Below are positions 18,498 through 27,014 of a DNA stretch of 64,000 bases, one piece after another. The position numbers and the translations under genes were made by a program. Below the pieces are notes generated by a model, which searched no databases, was not told where the DNA came from, and saw only the letters and a program-made list of their open reading frames with translations. Source of the DNA: CADEDV01 sp036383515 (GTDB lineage Bacteria > Bacteroidota > Bacteroidia > Chitinophagales > Chitinophagaceae); contig DASVOE010000079.1 of assembly GCA_036383515.1 (NCBI GenBank), positions 8,792 through 72,791 of the forward strand, in the 5' to 3' direction. Within the stretch, counting starts at the first letter, position 1, and each line of letters begins with the position of its first letter.

Positions 18498-20048
18498 TCA
18501 ATGTATCGCTGTTACATTTACTTTCTCGATCCCTGGCAGATGCACTTCAATATGCCGGTCATGAGCTTTTGTTTCAAACTCACTGATGATCTCAAGAATA
18601 TCATAATCAATAAAATTACATTCACTCCCGTCAATCGTTAATACAGAGTAAGGGGGTATCTTATCCAGCGCATCTTTTAATTTCACTTTATTCAGGAAGC
18701 TTACATTGCTGTTGAGTTTGATATGATACACCGCTGTTTCATGCTGCATACGCTTTTGTATTTTATACTCTGCTTTGAAATTATTCTGAATTATATAATA
18801 CGCCGATAACAACAATCCGGCTGTCACGCCAACCAGCAGGTCGGTGAGCAGGATAATAATGATGGTAAGAATGAAGGGCAGGAATTGCTTCCATCCCAGG
18901 CTCCAGATATTCCGGTAGAGTTTTGGCCGGGTCAGATTATACCCGGTAATGAGTAAAATAGCTGCTAATGAAGCATACGGTATTTGATTCAAAGCAAAAG
19001 GAATGAATGCTACTGTTAGCAACAGGAATAATCCATGTGTAAAAGCTGATAATTTGGTCCGGCCTCCTGCATCCACGTTCGCAGCGCCTCTTACAATAAC
19101 TGCAGTTATCGGGATAGCGCCCAACATTCCACAGGTCATATTACCAATTCCCTGCGCCACTAATTCCCTGTTCATAGGGGTAATGCGGTTATGTTTATCT
19201 AATTTATCAATGGCTTCCACACATAATAATGTTTCAAGTGATGCCAGCAAGCCAATGATCACTCCGTTTTTCCAGATGGCAGCAGATGAAAACACTTTAG
19301 AAAAATCGGGAAAAGAAATTTCAGCAAAAATATTGGCCGGAATATTTACCAGTTGAGTAGGCTTAAGCATATATCCTGAAGCAGCTTTTGTAAAAAGGTA
19401 ATTCATAAGCACACCCGCAAGTACTGCTATTAATGGAGCTGGAATTATCTTCCATTTTTTTGCAAAAGGTTGTTGTAATAAAATAAGGAGAAGAACACAA
19501 ACAGCTGTAATGATAACAGCTCCTCTTGTAATATGCAGGTTGAAATATTCTATATTACCAGTAATGTCTTTTGAAGAAACCACATTTAATAAACCACTTC
19601 GCCAGAAATCCGGCTGATCATATCCTAATGCCACCGGCACCTGTTTAGCAATAAGCATAATACCGATAGCGGCCAGCATTCCTTTTATAACCGCCGATGG
19701 AAAATAATTAGCAATGATCCCCAGTTTTAATACACCCAATATTACCTGGAATACTCCTGCAATGATCACCGATAAAAGAAAAAGTTTGTAATCACCATAC
19801 GACAGGATTGCGGCAGCCACTATCGGTGATAATCCGGCAGCAGGCCCCGAAACGCCTAAAGCAGACCCACTGATCAATGACACCACTAATCCACCAACGA
19901 CGCCTGAAAGTATCCCGGCATACAAAGGAGCTCCCGATGCCAGCGCAATCCCAAGACATAGAGGAAGGGCTACAAAAAAAACAGATAGACCTGCCGGCAG
20001 ATCATGCTTTAACCATAAAAGACGCATGTATTTTATTCGTCGCTTCAT
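18498..20048 (-). CDS. SulP-family anion transporter with C-terminal STAS domain
   Basis: A 516-residue transporter. The membrane part (about residues 10-400, ten or more hydrophobic segments) opens with LKHDLPAGLSVFFVALPLCLGIALASGAP, the SulP signature. It contains SGPAAGLSPIVAAAIL and the later GMLGAIPITAVIVRGAANVDAGGRTK segment. The last hundred residues form a STAS domain with VLTIDGSECNFIDYD. Family members carry sulfate, bicarbonate or other anions across the inner membrane, often with sodium. No carbonic anhydrase gene is adjacent, so the anion is open. It is convergent with the PPC gene and divergent from mutS2. Confidence 0.9.
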   Translation of the reverse strand: MKRRIKYMRLLWLKHDLPAGLSVFFVALPLCLGIALASGAPLYAGILSGVVGGLVVSLISGSALGVSGPAAGLSPIVAAAILSYGDYKLFLLSVIIAGVFQVILGVLKLGIIANYFPSAVIKGMLAAIGIMLIAKQVPVALGYDQPDFWRSGLLNVVSSKDITGNIEYFNLHITRGAVIITAVCVLLLILLQQPFAKKWKIIPAPLIAVLAGVLMNYLFTKAASGYMLKPTQLVNIPANIFAEISFPDFSKVFSSAAIWKNGVIIGLLASLETLLCVEAIDKLDKHNRITPMNRELVAQGIGNMTCGMLGAIPITAVIVRGAANVDAGGRTKLSAFTHGLFLLLTVAFIPFALNQIPYASLAAILLITGYNLTRPKLYRNIWSLGWKQFLPFILTIIIILLTDLLVGVTAGLLLSAYYIIQNNFKAEYKIQKRMQHETAVYHIKLNSNVSFLNKVKLKDALDKIPPYSVLTIDGSECNFIDYDILEIISEFETKAHDRHIEVHLPGIEKVNVTAIH

Positions 20049-20131
20049 GAGAATTGGTTTCGACGGAAGGTAAAAAAATTACTACGAAAAAAAATGACCT
20101 GGTCAATGGATAAAAATCAATCATCACTCCC

Positions 20132-20164
20132 TTGTAATAAAAAGAGGTCAGTACTATACCTTTG
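20132..20164 (+). promoter_or_regulatory. Candidate promoter of mutS2
   Basis: TACCTTTG at 20157-20164 matches the -7 consensus TAnnTTTG exactly; a TTG at 20132-20134 stands 22 bases upstream as a -33 element. Transcription would begin about 30 bases before the ATG at 20201. Confidence 0.5.
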
Positions 20165-20200
20165 CAGACCTGGCGTCTCTCACTTCACCAGCATAAACAA

Positions 20201-22303
20201 ATGAAACTATACCCTGAATCTGCCTATATTCAACTTGAGTTCAATAAAGTAAAAGACCTGTTGGCCAATTATTGCCAAACAGATCATGCTCATACTAAAG
20301 CCCAGCAGCTCCGTATACATACCCGCAGAGAATTTATTGAACTGGAACTGAAGCAAAGTCATGAGTATCGTCAACTGATCCAGAACACCATTTATTTCCC
20401 CAACGACTATGTATTGAATCTTGCTAAGGAATTGAAATTATTAACGATTCCCGGTGCATTATTAACCGGCGAACAATTTATGCAACTACGAAAGCTGGCG
20501 GAAAGCATGGAAAAGATATTCCGCTGGTTTGATGCGGAAAGAAAGATAGCCTACAACGCTTTAGTGCGGGTGATTGATAATACCTACTACGAAAAAGCGG
20601 TCATCGCTATGATCGATGAAGTGCTGGATGATAATGGCCATGTAAAAGATAATGCATCCGAAGACCTGAAGAATATTCGCATGAGTTTATACCGTAAACG
20701 GAATGAACTGCGGCGACTATTTGATAAGATCGTGGCGAAGCTGAATAAGCAGGGCTACTTGGCCGAGATCGAAGAAAGCTATATGAGCGGTCGCAGGGTG
20801 CTGGCTGTTTTTGCCGAACAAAAAAGAACGGTAAAGGGAATACTGCATGGCGAAAGTGATAGTCGAAAAACAGCCTTTGTAGAGCCGGAAGAAACCATTG
20901 AACTTAATAACCAGGTATACGAGTTGGAAAATGATGAGCGCAAAGAAGTGTACCGGATATTGCGGGAACTGACAGCAAAACTTTCTGTATACGCAACATT
21001 ATTGAATACCTATCATGAAGTGGTGGGTGAATTTGATTTTATAAGAGCCAAAGCAAAACTGGCCAATGATATAAAAGGAGAATATCCGGCAGTCACGGAT
21101 AAAGCTCATGTACAGCTGGTAGATGCCTATCATCCATTGTTGTATTTATATAATCAACGAACACAAAAACCTACTATTCCTGTAACGATCACGTTGGATG
21201 AAAGCAAACGTATTCTTGTCATTAGCGGGCCTAATGCAGGAGGGAAAACGGTTACGTTAAAAACGGTTGGGCTTCTTCAAATGATGGTGCAGAGTGGTTT
21301 GCTGGTGCCTGTTCATCCCTCTTCGCAGTTTGGCATTTTCAAACAGCTGATGATCCATATCGGCGATACGCAAAGCATCGAATTTGAATTAAGTACTTAT
21401 AGCAGTCATCTCATTCACATGAAACATTTCATGGAGAATGCCAATGGCCGCACCTTATTTTTTATTGACGAACTCGGTAGCGGCAGTGATCCAAATCTTG
21501 GTGGCGCCTTTGCTGAAGTGATATTGGAGGAGCTGGCAAAAAAACATGCGATGGGTATTGTAACTACACACTACCTGAATCTGAAAGTAATGGCTGGTAA
21601 AACGTCTGGTATCGTGAATGGCGCCATGGCATTTGATGAGAAGAACCTGCAACCACAATACAAACTCATTATGGGTAAGCCGGGAAGTTCATATACATTT
21701 TCAATAGCAGAAAGGATCGGGTTGGACCCATCGTTGATCAAAAGAGCTAAAGACCTGGTGGATGATGACCAGTTTCGTCTCGATAAATTATTGAATAGGA
21801 CAGAACAAGACTTACGGGATATTGAAAAGCGGGAAAAGGAATTGCAGATGGCCATGAAAGAAAATGAGCGACTGAAAAAAGAAATGCAGCAGGTGTTGAA
21901 TAAAGAAAAACATGTGCAGCAAGTCGAGTTGCTCAAAGAGCAGAACCGGGTATCAGAAGAAAAGATACTGTACCTGAAAGACATGGAAAGAAAACTGAAA
22001 CAAATGCTGGTAGAATGGCGAAAAGAAGAGAATAAGAATAAGGTGATCAGGCAAATGGAAAGCTTATTATTTAAAAAGAACGAAACGAAGGTGGCTAGCA
22101 AGATGCAGAAAAAGATCGACTCTAAATTCGATGAAGTGGGTGGCGAAATAAAAATAGGCGACAAGGTAAAAATGAAACGCAATCACCAGGTAGGAGAGGT
22201 GATGGAGTTGAGAGGTAAGAGAGCCGTGGTAAAAATTGGGTTGTTGCCTATGCAGGTGGAGGTAAAAGATTTGGTAGTGGTGAAGGAAAAAGAAACGGAG
22301 TAA
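20201..22303 (+). CDS. mutS2: MutS2-family ATPase lacking the Smr nuclease domain
   Basis: A 700-residue MutS2 protein. The core and lever domains span about 1-330. The ATPase has a Walker A GPNAGGKTVTLKT near residue 343 and a Walker B region FFIDELGSGSDPNLGGA. A long charged coiled-coil (about 520-630) follows, and a KOW-like end (GDKVKMKRNHQVGEVMELRGKRAVVKI) closes the protein. The family acts on branched DNA or collided ribosomes rather than in mismatch repair; there is no MutS mismatch-binding domain. Many MutS2 proteins continue into a C-terminal Smr endonuclease domain, but this one stops before it and no Smr-coding remnant follows the stop. The ATG at 20201 was chosen over an in-frame start at 20162 because the conserved N-terminus begins MKLYPESAY and the latter sits in the promoter box. 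Confidence 0.92.
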   Translation: MKLYPESAYIQLEFNKVKDLLANYCQTDHAHTKAQQLRIHTRREFIELELKQSHEYRQLIQNTIYFPNDYVLNLAKELKLLTIPGALLTGEQFMQLRKLAESMEKIFRWFDAERKIAYNALVRVIDNTYYEKAVIAMIDEVLDDNGHVKDNASEDLKNIRMSLYRKRNELRRLFDKIVAKLNKQGYLAEIEESYMSGRRVLAVFAEQKRTVKGILHGESDSRKTAFVEPEETIELNNQVYELENDERKEVYRILRELTAKLSVYATLLNTYHEVVGEFDFIRAKAKLANDIKGEYPAVTDKAHVQLVDAYHPLLYLYNQRTQKPTIPVTITLDESKRILVISGPNAGGKTVTLKTVGLLQMMVQSGLLVPVHPSSQFGIFKQLMIHIGDTQSIEFELSTYSSHLIHMKHFMENANGRTLFFIDELGSGSDPNLGGAFAEVILEELAKKHAMGIVTTHYLNLKVMAGKTSGIVNGAMAFDEKNLQPQYKLIMGKPGSSYTFSIAERIGLDPSLIKRAKDLVDDDQFRLDKLLNRTEQDLRDIEKREKELQMAMKENERLKKEMQQVLNKEKHVQQVELLKEQNRVSEEKILYLKDMERKLKQMLVEWRKEENKNKVIRQMESLLFKKNETKVASKMQKKIDSKFDEVGGEIKIGDKVKMKRNHQVGEVMELRGKRAVVKIGLLPMQVEVKDLVVVKEKETE

Positions 22304-22359
22304 TGATATATGATATTACACGGGCTTTAACGAGCCTGGATATATTCATAAGGACAAAG

Positions 22360-23880
22360 TCACCTCTTTTTACAATGTTCATAAAAATTTTTATTCATGT
22401 CTATTATCAAATCACCTTTCTGCATTGATGGGTGTTGACTTCGATAAATAGCTGTATCCGGGTATTGAACAATACTAATATTTTCAGCTATTTCCTTTTT
22501 TCCTTCTTTTTCGTAAACAAGCTGCCGCACCAGCGGTTCCGGTACCCAATCTCTGTGGGTAGAGGGCACACCAAATTCATCACGATAAGCTTCTGTGCAA
22601 AAAGAAGCACGAAACATAAACTTATCAGCACGGATAAAATGGACTTGTTTTACAGAGTCTGTATAGTTTTTTTCAAAAAAAGATTTCACTGATGAATATT
22701 CAGCCTTCAAAGGATTTATCAGCTGAAAATTGTAGTTATAAAATCCAGTTGCCAAAAGAAACAGGCAAATTGCTAACGTAAAATAGTTTCTTTTCTTACC
22801 GGATTGAAAAAAGGGTAATACAATCATCATTACCAATATAAATACAGCAAGGTTGAACGGAAACAATGTGCGATAAGACGCAAAGCTTTCAATAGCTATC
22901 ATTGAAGGCAGGTATATCAATAGCAAGAAGATTATTATTATTCCCAGCGTCCAAATAAAAGAAATGATTTTCTGTTTCCTGTTTTGGCGGAACAATCCAA
23001 TGATCCAGGTTATTGAAATTAAAGGATAAGCAATTTGTGAAAATATACTGCGGGGACTATAAAGAATATTAATACTAAAGGCGGAAGGAAGAGGCCCTGA
23101 GAAAAAAAATGACGCTTTTTTCAATACATCTAAACTTATTCCTACACGATCACCAGCCTGCACATTGCTATGCTGCAATGAGTATCTGAAGAGAAAATAA
23201 TAAATTACGTAAATAAAAAAATAGGTTGCAATGCCTATCCAAACAATGCGATCGGGCTTTATTTTTTTTGATTGAATATAGTAAATTAAGAAAGGAAGAA
23301 GGAATATGCCAAATGCAGATTGGTATAAAAATAACGAACACAAGCCAGCGGCTATAGACAATACAAGTATTGTAGTTGGTATTCTAAGATAGCCCTGAAC
23401 TCCATGCAGTGTATAAAATAGCAAGTGCCCACTTATAAGACCGGCACCGGTTGCAATGAATAACTCAAGACAGGAAGCCCAGCCTATATAAATGGACACG
23501 GCAATGCAGGATGCAATAAAGACATCAGATAAAATAGGTAACCGGCTATCAAGTTTCATTGCCCGTACCCATTTACTAAAAACGATATGCCATACTATAG
23601 TGGTAATTACCCACCCTGTAAAAGAAAATATCCGTAAATACTTTAACTCGTCAATGGCAGACAAACCACCAAACAATTTATTGATAAGCAAGCCTGTAAG
23701 CCATCTTCCCTGCGAGAAGAACATATTATAATTGGAGCCGTCTTTGTTGTGCCAGAGTTGATGAATCTCATCAAGGTAGGCGTAATCCGCAAAAAAAACC
23801 TGGTAATAAATAAAAAAGAAAAGAAAAATTATAAGCAAAAAGGGGAAAATCTTTTTAGAAAAAACTGGAGAATTGGTCAT
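22360..23880 (-). CDS. Polytopic membrane protein, GtrII-like
   Basis: A 506-residue protein with about eleven hydrophobic segments. The N-terminal region has an acidic pair in DYAYLDEIHQLWHN soon after the first membrane segment, followed by QGRWLTGLLINKLF. A first-loop acidic motif and a GRW motif are the pattern of the GtrII glucosyltransferase and related membrane sugar transferases. The C-terminal 130 residues form a soluble domain. It may transfer sugars from a lipid carrier at the periplasmic face, but the assignment rests on topology and two short motifs, so it should be read as a membrane protein of probable glycosyltransferase type. It is alone between mutS2 and the CBS-domain gene. 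Confidence 0.5.
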   Translation of the reverse strand: MTNSPVFSKKIFPFLLIIFLFFFIYYQVFFADYAYLDEIHQLWHNKDGSNYNMFFSQGRWLTGLLINKLFGGLSAIDELKYLRIFSFTGWVITTIVWHIVFSKWVRAMKLDSRLPILSDVFIASCIAVSIYIGWASCLELFIATGAGLISGHLLFYTLHGVQGYLRIPTTILVLSIAAGLCSLFLYQSAFGIFLLPFLIYYIQSKKIKPDRIVWIGIATYFFIYVIYYFLFRYSLQHSNVQAGDRVGISLDVLKKASFFFSGPLPSAFSINILYSPRSIFSQIAYPLISITWIIGLFRQNRKQKIISFIWTLGIIIIFLLLIYLPSMIAIESFASYRTLFPFNLAVFILVMMIVLPFFQSGKKRNYFTLAICLFLLATGFYNYNFQLINPLKAEYSSVKSFFEKNYTDSVKQVHFIRADKFMFRASFCTEAYRDEFGVPSTHRDWVPEPLVRQLVYEKEGKKEIAENISIVQYPDTAIYRSQHPSMQKGDLIIDMNKNFYEHCKKR

Positions 23881-23970
23881 GCAGAAGTGTGGTGTTAGGT
23901 TATGCCCACAAGATATTACTCTTATATATTTTTCAAAATGATTTCTAAACGAAGATCAGTTATTCTCAAA

Positions 23971-24004
23971 TAAAATAAAAAAGCGAAGCCTTACGGGGCT
24001 TCGC
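23971..24004 (-). terminator. Rho-independent terminator of the CBS-domain gene
   Basis: On the minus strand an eight-pair stem, GCGAAGCC with GGCTTCGC around a six-base loop, is followed directly by TTTTTTATTTTA. It starts 23 bases past the stop codon of the CBS gene. Confidence 0.88.
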
Positions 24005-24026
24005 GGTATTTAATGAGTGTGTAAGT

Positions 24027-24461
24027 CTAACTGTTGCTGTGAATGTAGTTTTGCAAATGATTGATCGTTTCTTTTTGCGCCAGGATCGTCTCCTTTACTA
24101 CATCACTCATCGAAATAATACCGGCTAATCTATTGTTTTCAAAAACCGGCAGGTAGCGTATTGTGTTGGATGTCATCAGTCCCATACAATGTTCAATACT
24201 ATCATCGGGTTTAACAGCGGGCAGGTCGGTTGACATGATCTCTGACACAGGAGTGTCGGCAGAATGTTTCCCTTTTAGTATTACTTTTCTTGAATAATCT
24301 CTTTCTGTTACTATGCCCAGAAAATTATCACCATCTTTCACCACCACTGAACCGATGTTTTTTTCTGCCATTAGTTTCAAAGCTTCCAGCACTGTTGTTG
24401 CGGGTGACACACCAATAGCTACATTACCTTTGCGGGCTAAAACAGCTGATACTTTATTCAT
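24027..24461 (-). CDS. CBS-domain pair protein
   Basis: A 144-residue protein made of two CBS motifs: GVSPATTVLEALKLMAEKNIGSVVVKDGDNFLGIVTERD in the first half, described here by its key residues (MAEKNIGSVVV, GIVTERDYSRKV), and DSIEHCMGLMTSNTIRYLPVFENNRLAGIISMSDVV in the second (TIRYLPV, GIISMSDVV). Stand-alone CBS pairs bind adenine nucleotides and regulate other proteins; no partner domain is present. The ATG ending at 24461 was chosen since the longer upstream frame has no conserved content and runs across the divergent LacI gene's promoter. A strong terminator follows. Confidence 0.88.
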   Translation of the reverse strand: MNKVSAVLARKGNVAIGVSPATTVLEALKLMAEKNIGSVVVKDGDNFLGIVTERDYSRKVILKGKHSADTPVSEIMSTDLPAVKPDDSIEHCMGLMTSNTIRYLPVFENNRLAGIISMSDVVKETILAQKETINHLQNYIHSNS

Positions 24462-24516
24462 GTGGCAATCCTTTATACTGAAATGTACGAAAAGATAAGT
24501 GTCGCTCAAAAAATAA

Positions 24517-24549
24517 TTTGGTTTCACTGTTCTTCTTCTTATTAATTTG
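24517..24549 (+). promoter_or_regulatory. Candidate promoter of the LacI-family gene
   Basis: TTTG at 24517-24520 and TTAATTTG at 24542-24549 (one mismatch from TAnnTTTG) are 21 bases apart, the usual Bacteroidota spacing. The transcript would have almost no leader before the ATG at 24561. Confidence 0.42.
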
Positions 24550-24562
24550 CAGCGCTGCAAAT
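24545..24562. promoter_or_regulatory. Palindromic operator overlapping the LacI-family start codon
   Basis: ATTTGCAGCGCTGCAAAT is an 18-base perfect palindrome with a central CpG, the form typical of LacI/GalR operators. It overlaps the -7 box and the first two bases of the start codon, an ideal place for autorepression. Confidence 0.6.
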
Positions 24563-25580
24563 GGAACAAAAACCTGCTACCATAAAAGAAATAGCACAAC
24601 GACTCAATGTTTCTATATCAACTGTATCAAGGGCTTTGCACGATCATCCCGGTATTGGTCTGCGCACACGGATGCAGGTACAGCAATTGGCAGCAGAATT
24701 AAACTATGAACCTAACCGGGCAGCTATATCATTCAAACAGGGTAAAACGTTTTCGATTGGAGTCATTCTTCCTAATCTCCGGGAGGAATTTTTTTCGATT
24801 GCTATCAATGGTATTGACGATGTAGCCACTATTAACCATTACACGGTACTGATTGGTCAGTCGCGTGACGATATAGAAAGAGAGAAACAAATCGTTGACA
24901 CTATGCGCAAACACCGGGTGGATGGCTTGATCGTTTCTTTATCAAAGAATACAGATCGTTATGAACATTTTGAACAGCTGAAAAATGCTCAAATCCCGGT
25001 TGTCTTTTTTGACAGGGTGCCGCCAATTGCAGATGCCTACACTGTTTCCTGTGATCTGAAAAAAAGTTCAGTAGAATTAGTTGACTGGCTGGTGAACAAA
25101 GGACATAGCCGTATAGGGTTTTTAAAAGGACCGGATACCCTGCAACCTTCATTGGAAAGACTGGAGGGATATCATGAAGGACTGAAAAAAAATAAAATAA
25201 AAGCCAATAATAACTGGGTAGTGCAAACGGACCTGGACAGATCATCTACACGGGCTGCTATGACAACATTGCTTTCGGTTACCAACAGGCCTACCGCCAT
25301 CATTGCCTTTAATGATTACGTAGCACTGGATGCGATAAAATTTGCCCGTCATGAAGGATTAAAGATCAACAAAGATATATTCTTTGTGAGTTACGCTAAT
25401 CTTCCCATCACCAGTTATATGGATTATCCACCGTTGGCTTCCGTGGAGCAATTTCCTTACCAGCAGGCGGAAAAAGCTACGGATATTTTATTCCGCCTGA
25501 TCAATAATAAAAACGATACGCCGGATATAAAACGGAAAACGGTTCTTGATAGTAAGGTGGTGGTATATAAAGAAGAGTAA
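24561..25580 (+). CDS. LacI/GalR-family transcriptional regulator
   Basis: A 339-residue regulator. The N-terminal helix-turn-helix is TIKEIAQRLNVSISTVSRAL (about residues 7-26), followed by the hinge helix region ELNYEPNRAA. The remaining 280 residues are a periplasmic-binding-protein-like sensor domain beginning KTFSIGVILPNLREEFF and ending with DSKVVVYKEE. It should bind palindromic DNA and release or bind it in response to a small molecule, most often a sugar or nucleoside. No catabolic operon lies adjacent, so the effector is unknown. A perfect CpG-centred palindrome overlaps its own start, which suggests autoregulation. It is divergent from the CBS gene and convergent with the NarL-type regulator. 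Confidence 0.93.
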   Translation: MEQKPATIKEIAQRLNVSISTVSRALHDHPGIGLRTRMQVQQLAAELNYEPNRAAISFKQGKTFSIGVILPNLREEFFSIAINGIDDVATINHYTVLIGQSRDDIEREKQIVDTMRKHRVDGLIVSLSKNTDRYEHFEQLKNAQIPVVFFDRVPPIADAYTVSCDLKKSSVELVDWLVNKGHSRIGFLKGPDTLQPSLERLEGYHEGLKKNKIKANNNWVVQTDLDRSSTRAAMTTLLSVTNRPTAIIAFNDYVALDAIKFARHEGLKINKDIFFVSYANLPITSYMDYPPLASVEQFPYQQAEKATDILFRLINNKNDTPDIKRKTVLDSKVVVYKEE

Positions 25581-25606
25581 TGATATCACTAAAAAACGAC
25601 CATCAT

Positions 25607-26239
25607 TTACACAATTGCATACTTATTCGCATAGGAAATAAGAGCAGCCACATTTTTCAATTTCAATTTCCTCAATATATTGTAACGATGCACTTCCACG
25701 GTTTTGGAAGAAATGTTTAATGCCGCACCCACTTCTCTTGAGCAAAGCCCTTCTTTCAACCGCTTAATGATTTCAATTTCTCTTGAGGATAATACATGTT
25801 GAGTTTGTTCCTCATCAGTTGAAGTAAAATTTTCAGCTATCGTATCTTTTATTTCCTTACAGATATAGTTGTTGCCTTTTTTTACTGCTTCTAGGGCGGC
25901 CAGCATTTCTTGCGAACCAGAACTTTTAGTAACATAGGCCTGCGCCCCGTTTTTCATCATCTGTTTTGCATATGCCGGTTGAGTATGCAGCGACACTCCA
26001 ATGATCTTTATACCAGGAAGGAATTTCCGTAATACTAATGTGGCTTCAATGCCATTCATACCCGGCAGGTTTATATCCATAATGATAATATCCGGCTTTT
26101 GGGTTCTTGCTGTCTCAATACCTTCTTCAGCACTTCCATAAGTAGCTACGACTGTATAAGAAGGATATGAGTCAATAACCTGTGCCCAGGCTTCCCTGAT
26201 TAGTGTGTGGTCGTCAATGATGATGATTTTGGTTTGCAT
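25607..26239 (-). CDS. NarL/FixJ-type response regulator
   Basis: A 210-residue response regulator. The receiver domain has the acidic pocket IIIDDH at residues 6-11 and the phosphoacceptor Asp55 in IIIMDINLPGMNG; the conserved lysine is in AYVTKSSGS. The C-terminal LuxR-type helix-turn-helix (about 150-210) reads LSSREIEIIKRLKEG and SSKTVEVHRYNILRKLKLKN. It should bind DNA as a dimer when phosphorylated. NarL-type regulators usually pair with HisKA_3 kinases, and two of those lie 3-7 kb away (29344-33311), making it the most obvious local output, though on the opposite strand and separate. Confidence 0.93.
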   Translation of the reverse strand: MQTKIIIIDDHTLIREAWAQVIDSYPSYTVVATYGSAEEGIETARTQKPDIIIMDINLPGMNGIEATLVLRKFLPGIKIIGVSLHTQPAYAKQMMKNGAQAYVTKSSGSQEMLAALEAVKKGNNYICKEIKDTIAENFTSTDEEQTQHVLSSREIEIIKRLKEGLCSREVGAALNISSKTVEVHRYNILRKLKLKNVAALISYANKYAIV

Positions 26240-26756
26240 AACGTTAGGATTTTAATGTTAATTACTGACGCAAGATAATATCTTACTTAGATTACAGGGG
26301 TAGTTTACCTTATTGTATCTATGTGTAATTCATTAAAGCGGGCTTGTAGTCGCTTTTCTACAATCTATGGACTTATACACTTTTACTTTGAGTGAGAATC
26401 GTTGATCAACATTATGAGCTGATAAAAATAGCCGGTAATTTGATAGCAGGTTGGCTAAAAATCTTATAGTAAAACGTCGTCGTTGCAGAACCTAAAAGTT
26501 GTTATGTTTTTTAAAACTACTTATTATAAGATGTGCTATATTTTTTTTGATAACAGCCTATTCTCTTTTGGTTAACTTATAATAAATAAGTAGATTACGA
26601 TAAACAAATAATTAAAATGACTGCCCTTACCTGGTTTTTAACCACCCCGGATGCAACAAATAAATTTGAAATAGTAAGATGTCCAAGTAGTTCTGCTCAA
26701 TGATAATAATATCGCCATATAAGAATATAAGTGTATACTCTTAAGAAGCTGATTTA
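26240..26756. other. AT-rich intergenic stretch before the sensor block
   Basis: No convincing gene is seen. A 28-codon ORF starting at 26617 (MTALTWFLTTPDATNK) is too short to support. TAAATTTG at 26661-26668 is an exact -7 box on the plus strand and could serve the pseudogene and kinase downstream, but no -33 TTTG accompanies it. No terminator was recognised. Confidence 0.4.
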
Positions 26757-27014
26757 ATGAATGAAATAGTTGAATTCCAGCCAAACTTTTGCAAGCTTTA
26801 CTAGGTAAGTAATACAGTAACAGTATTATGTTATACCTGAGTTGATGAGCATATTTACGAACAGTCCAATTTAATCGCAGTCATTCAATATACAGGTAAG
26901 CAGATATACAATTTCAGAGCTTTTAAAAAAGCGCCATCAATACCTGAAGATTTAATTGATCCTACATATTGCTATAAAGTATATGGAGGATCAAGTTTAA
27001 TACCTGAACTATGA
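26757..27014 (+). pseudogene. Small gene with two in-frame stops, overlapping the kinase start
   Basis: One frame runs for 86 codons from an ATG (MNEIVEFQPNFCKLY) to a TGA that overlaps the kinase ATG as ATGA. It is interrupted by TAG at codon 16 and TGA at codon 28. The uninterrupted last 57 codons read like protein (EQSNLIAVIQYTGKQIYNF, EDLIDPTYCYKVYGGSS). The frame continuity and ATGA coupling suggest a former operon partner of the kinase, inactivated by point mutations. I do not recognise the family. The alternative is a chance open stretch in AT-rich DNA. Confidence 0.45.

Noticed and set aside
21571..22182. 203-codon open frame antisense to mutS2
   Set aside because: It mirrors the coiled-coil region of mutS2; the serine/phenylalanine-rich translation is what antisense of lysine/glutamate-rich coding gives.
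24462..24599. N-terminal extension of the CBS-domain protein
   Set aside because: It would cross the divergent LacI promoter and operator and adds no conserved sequence.
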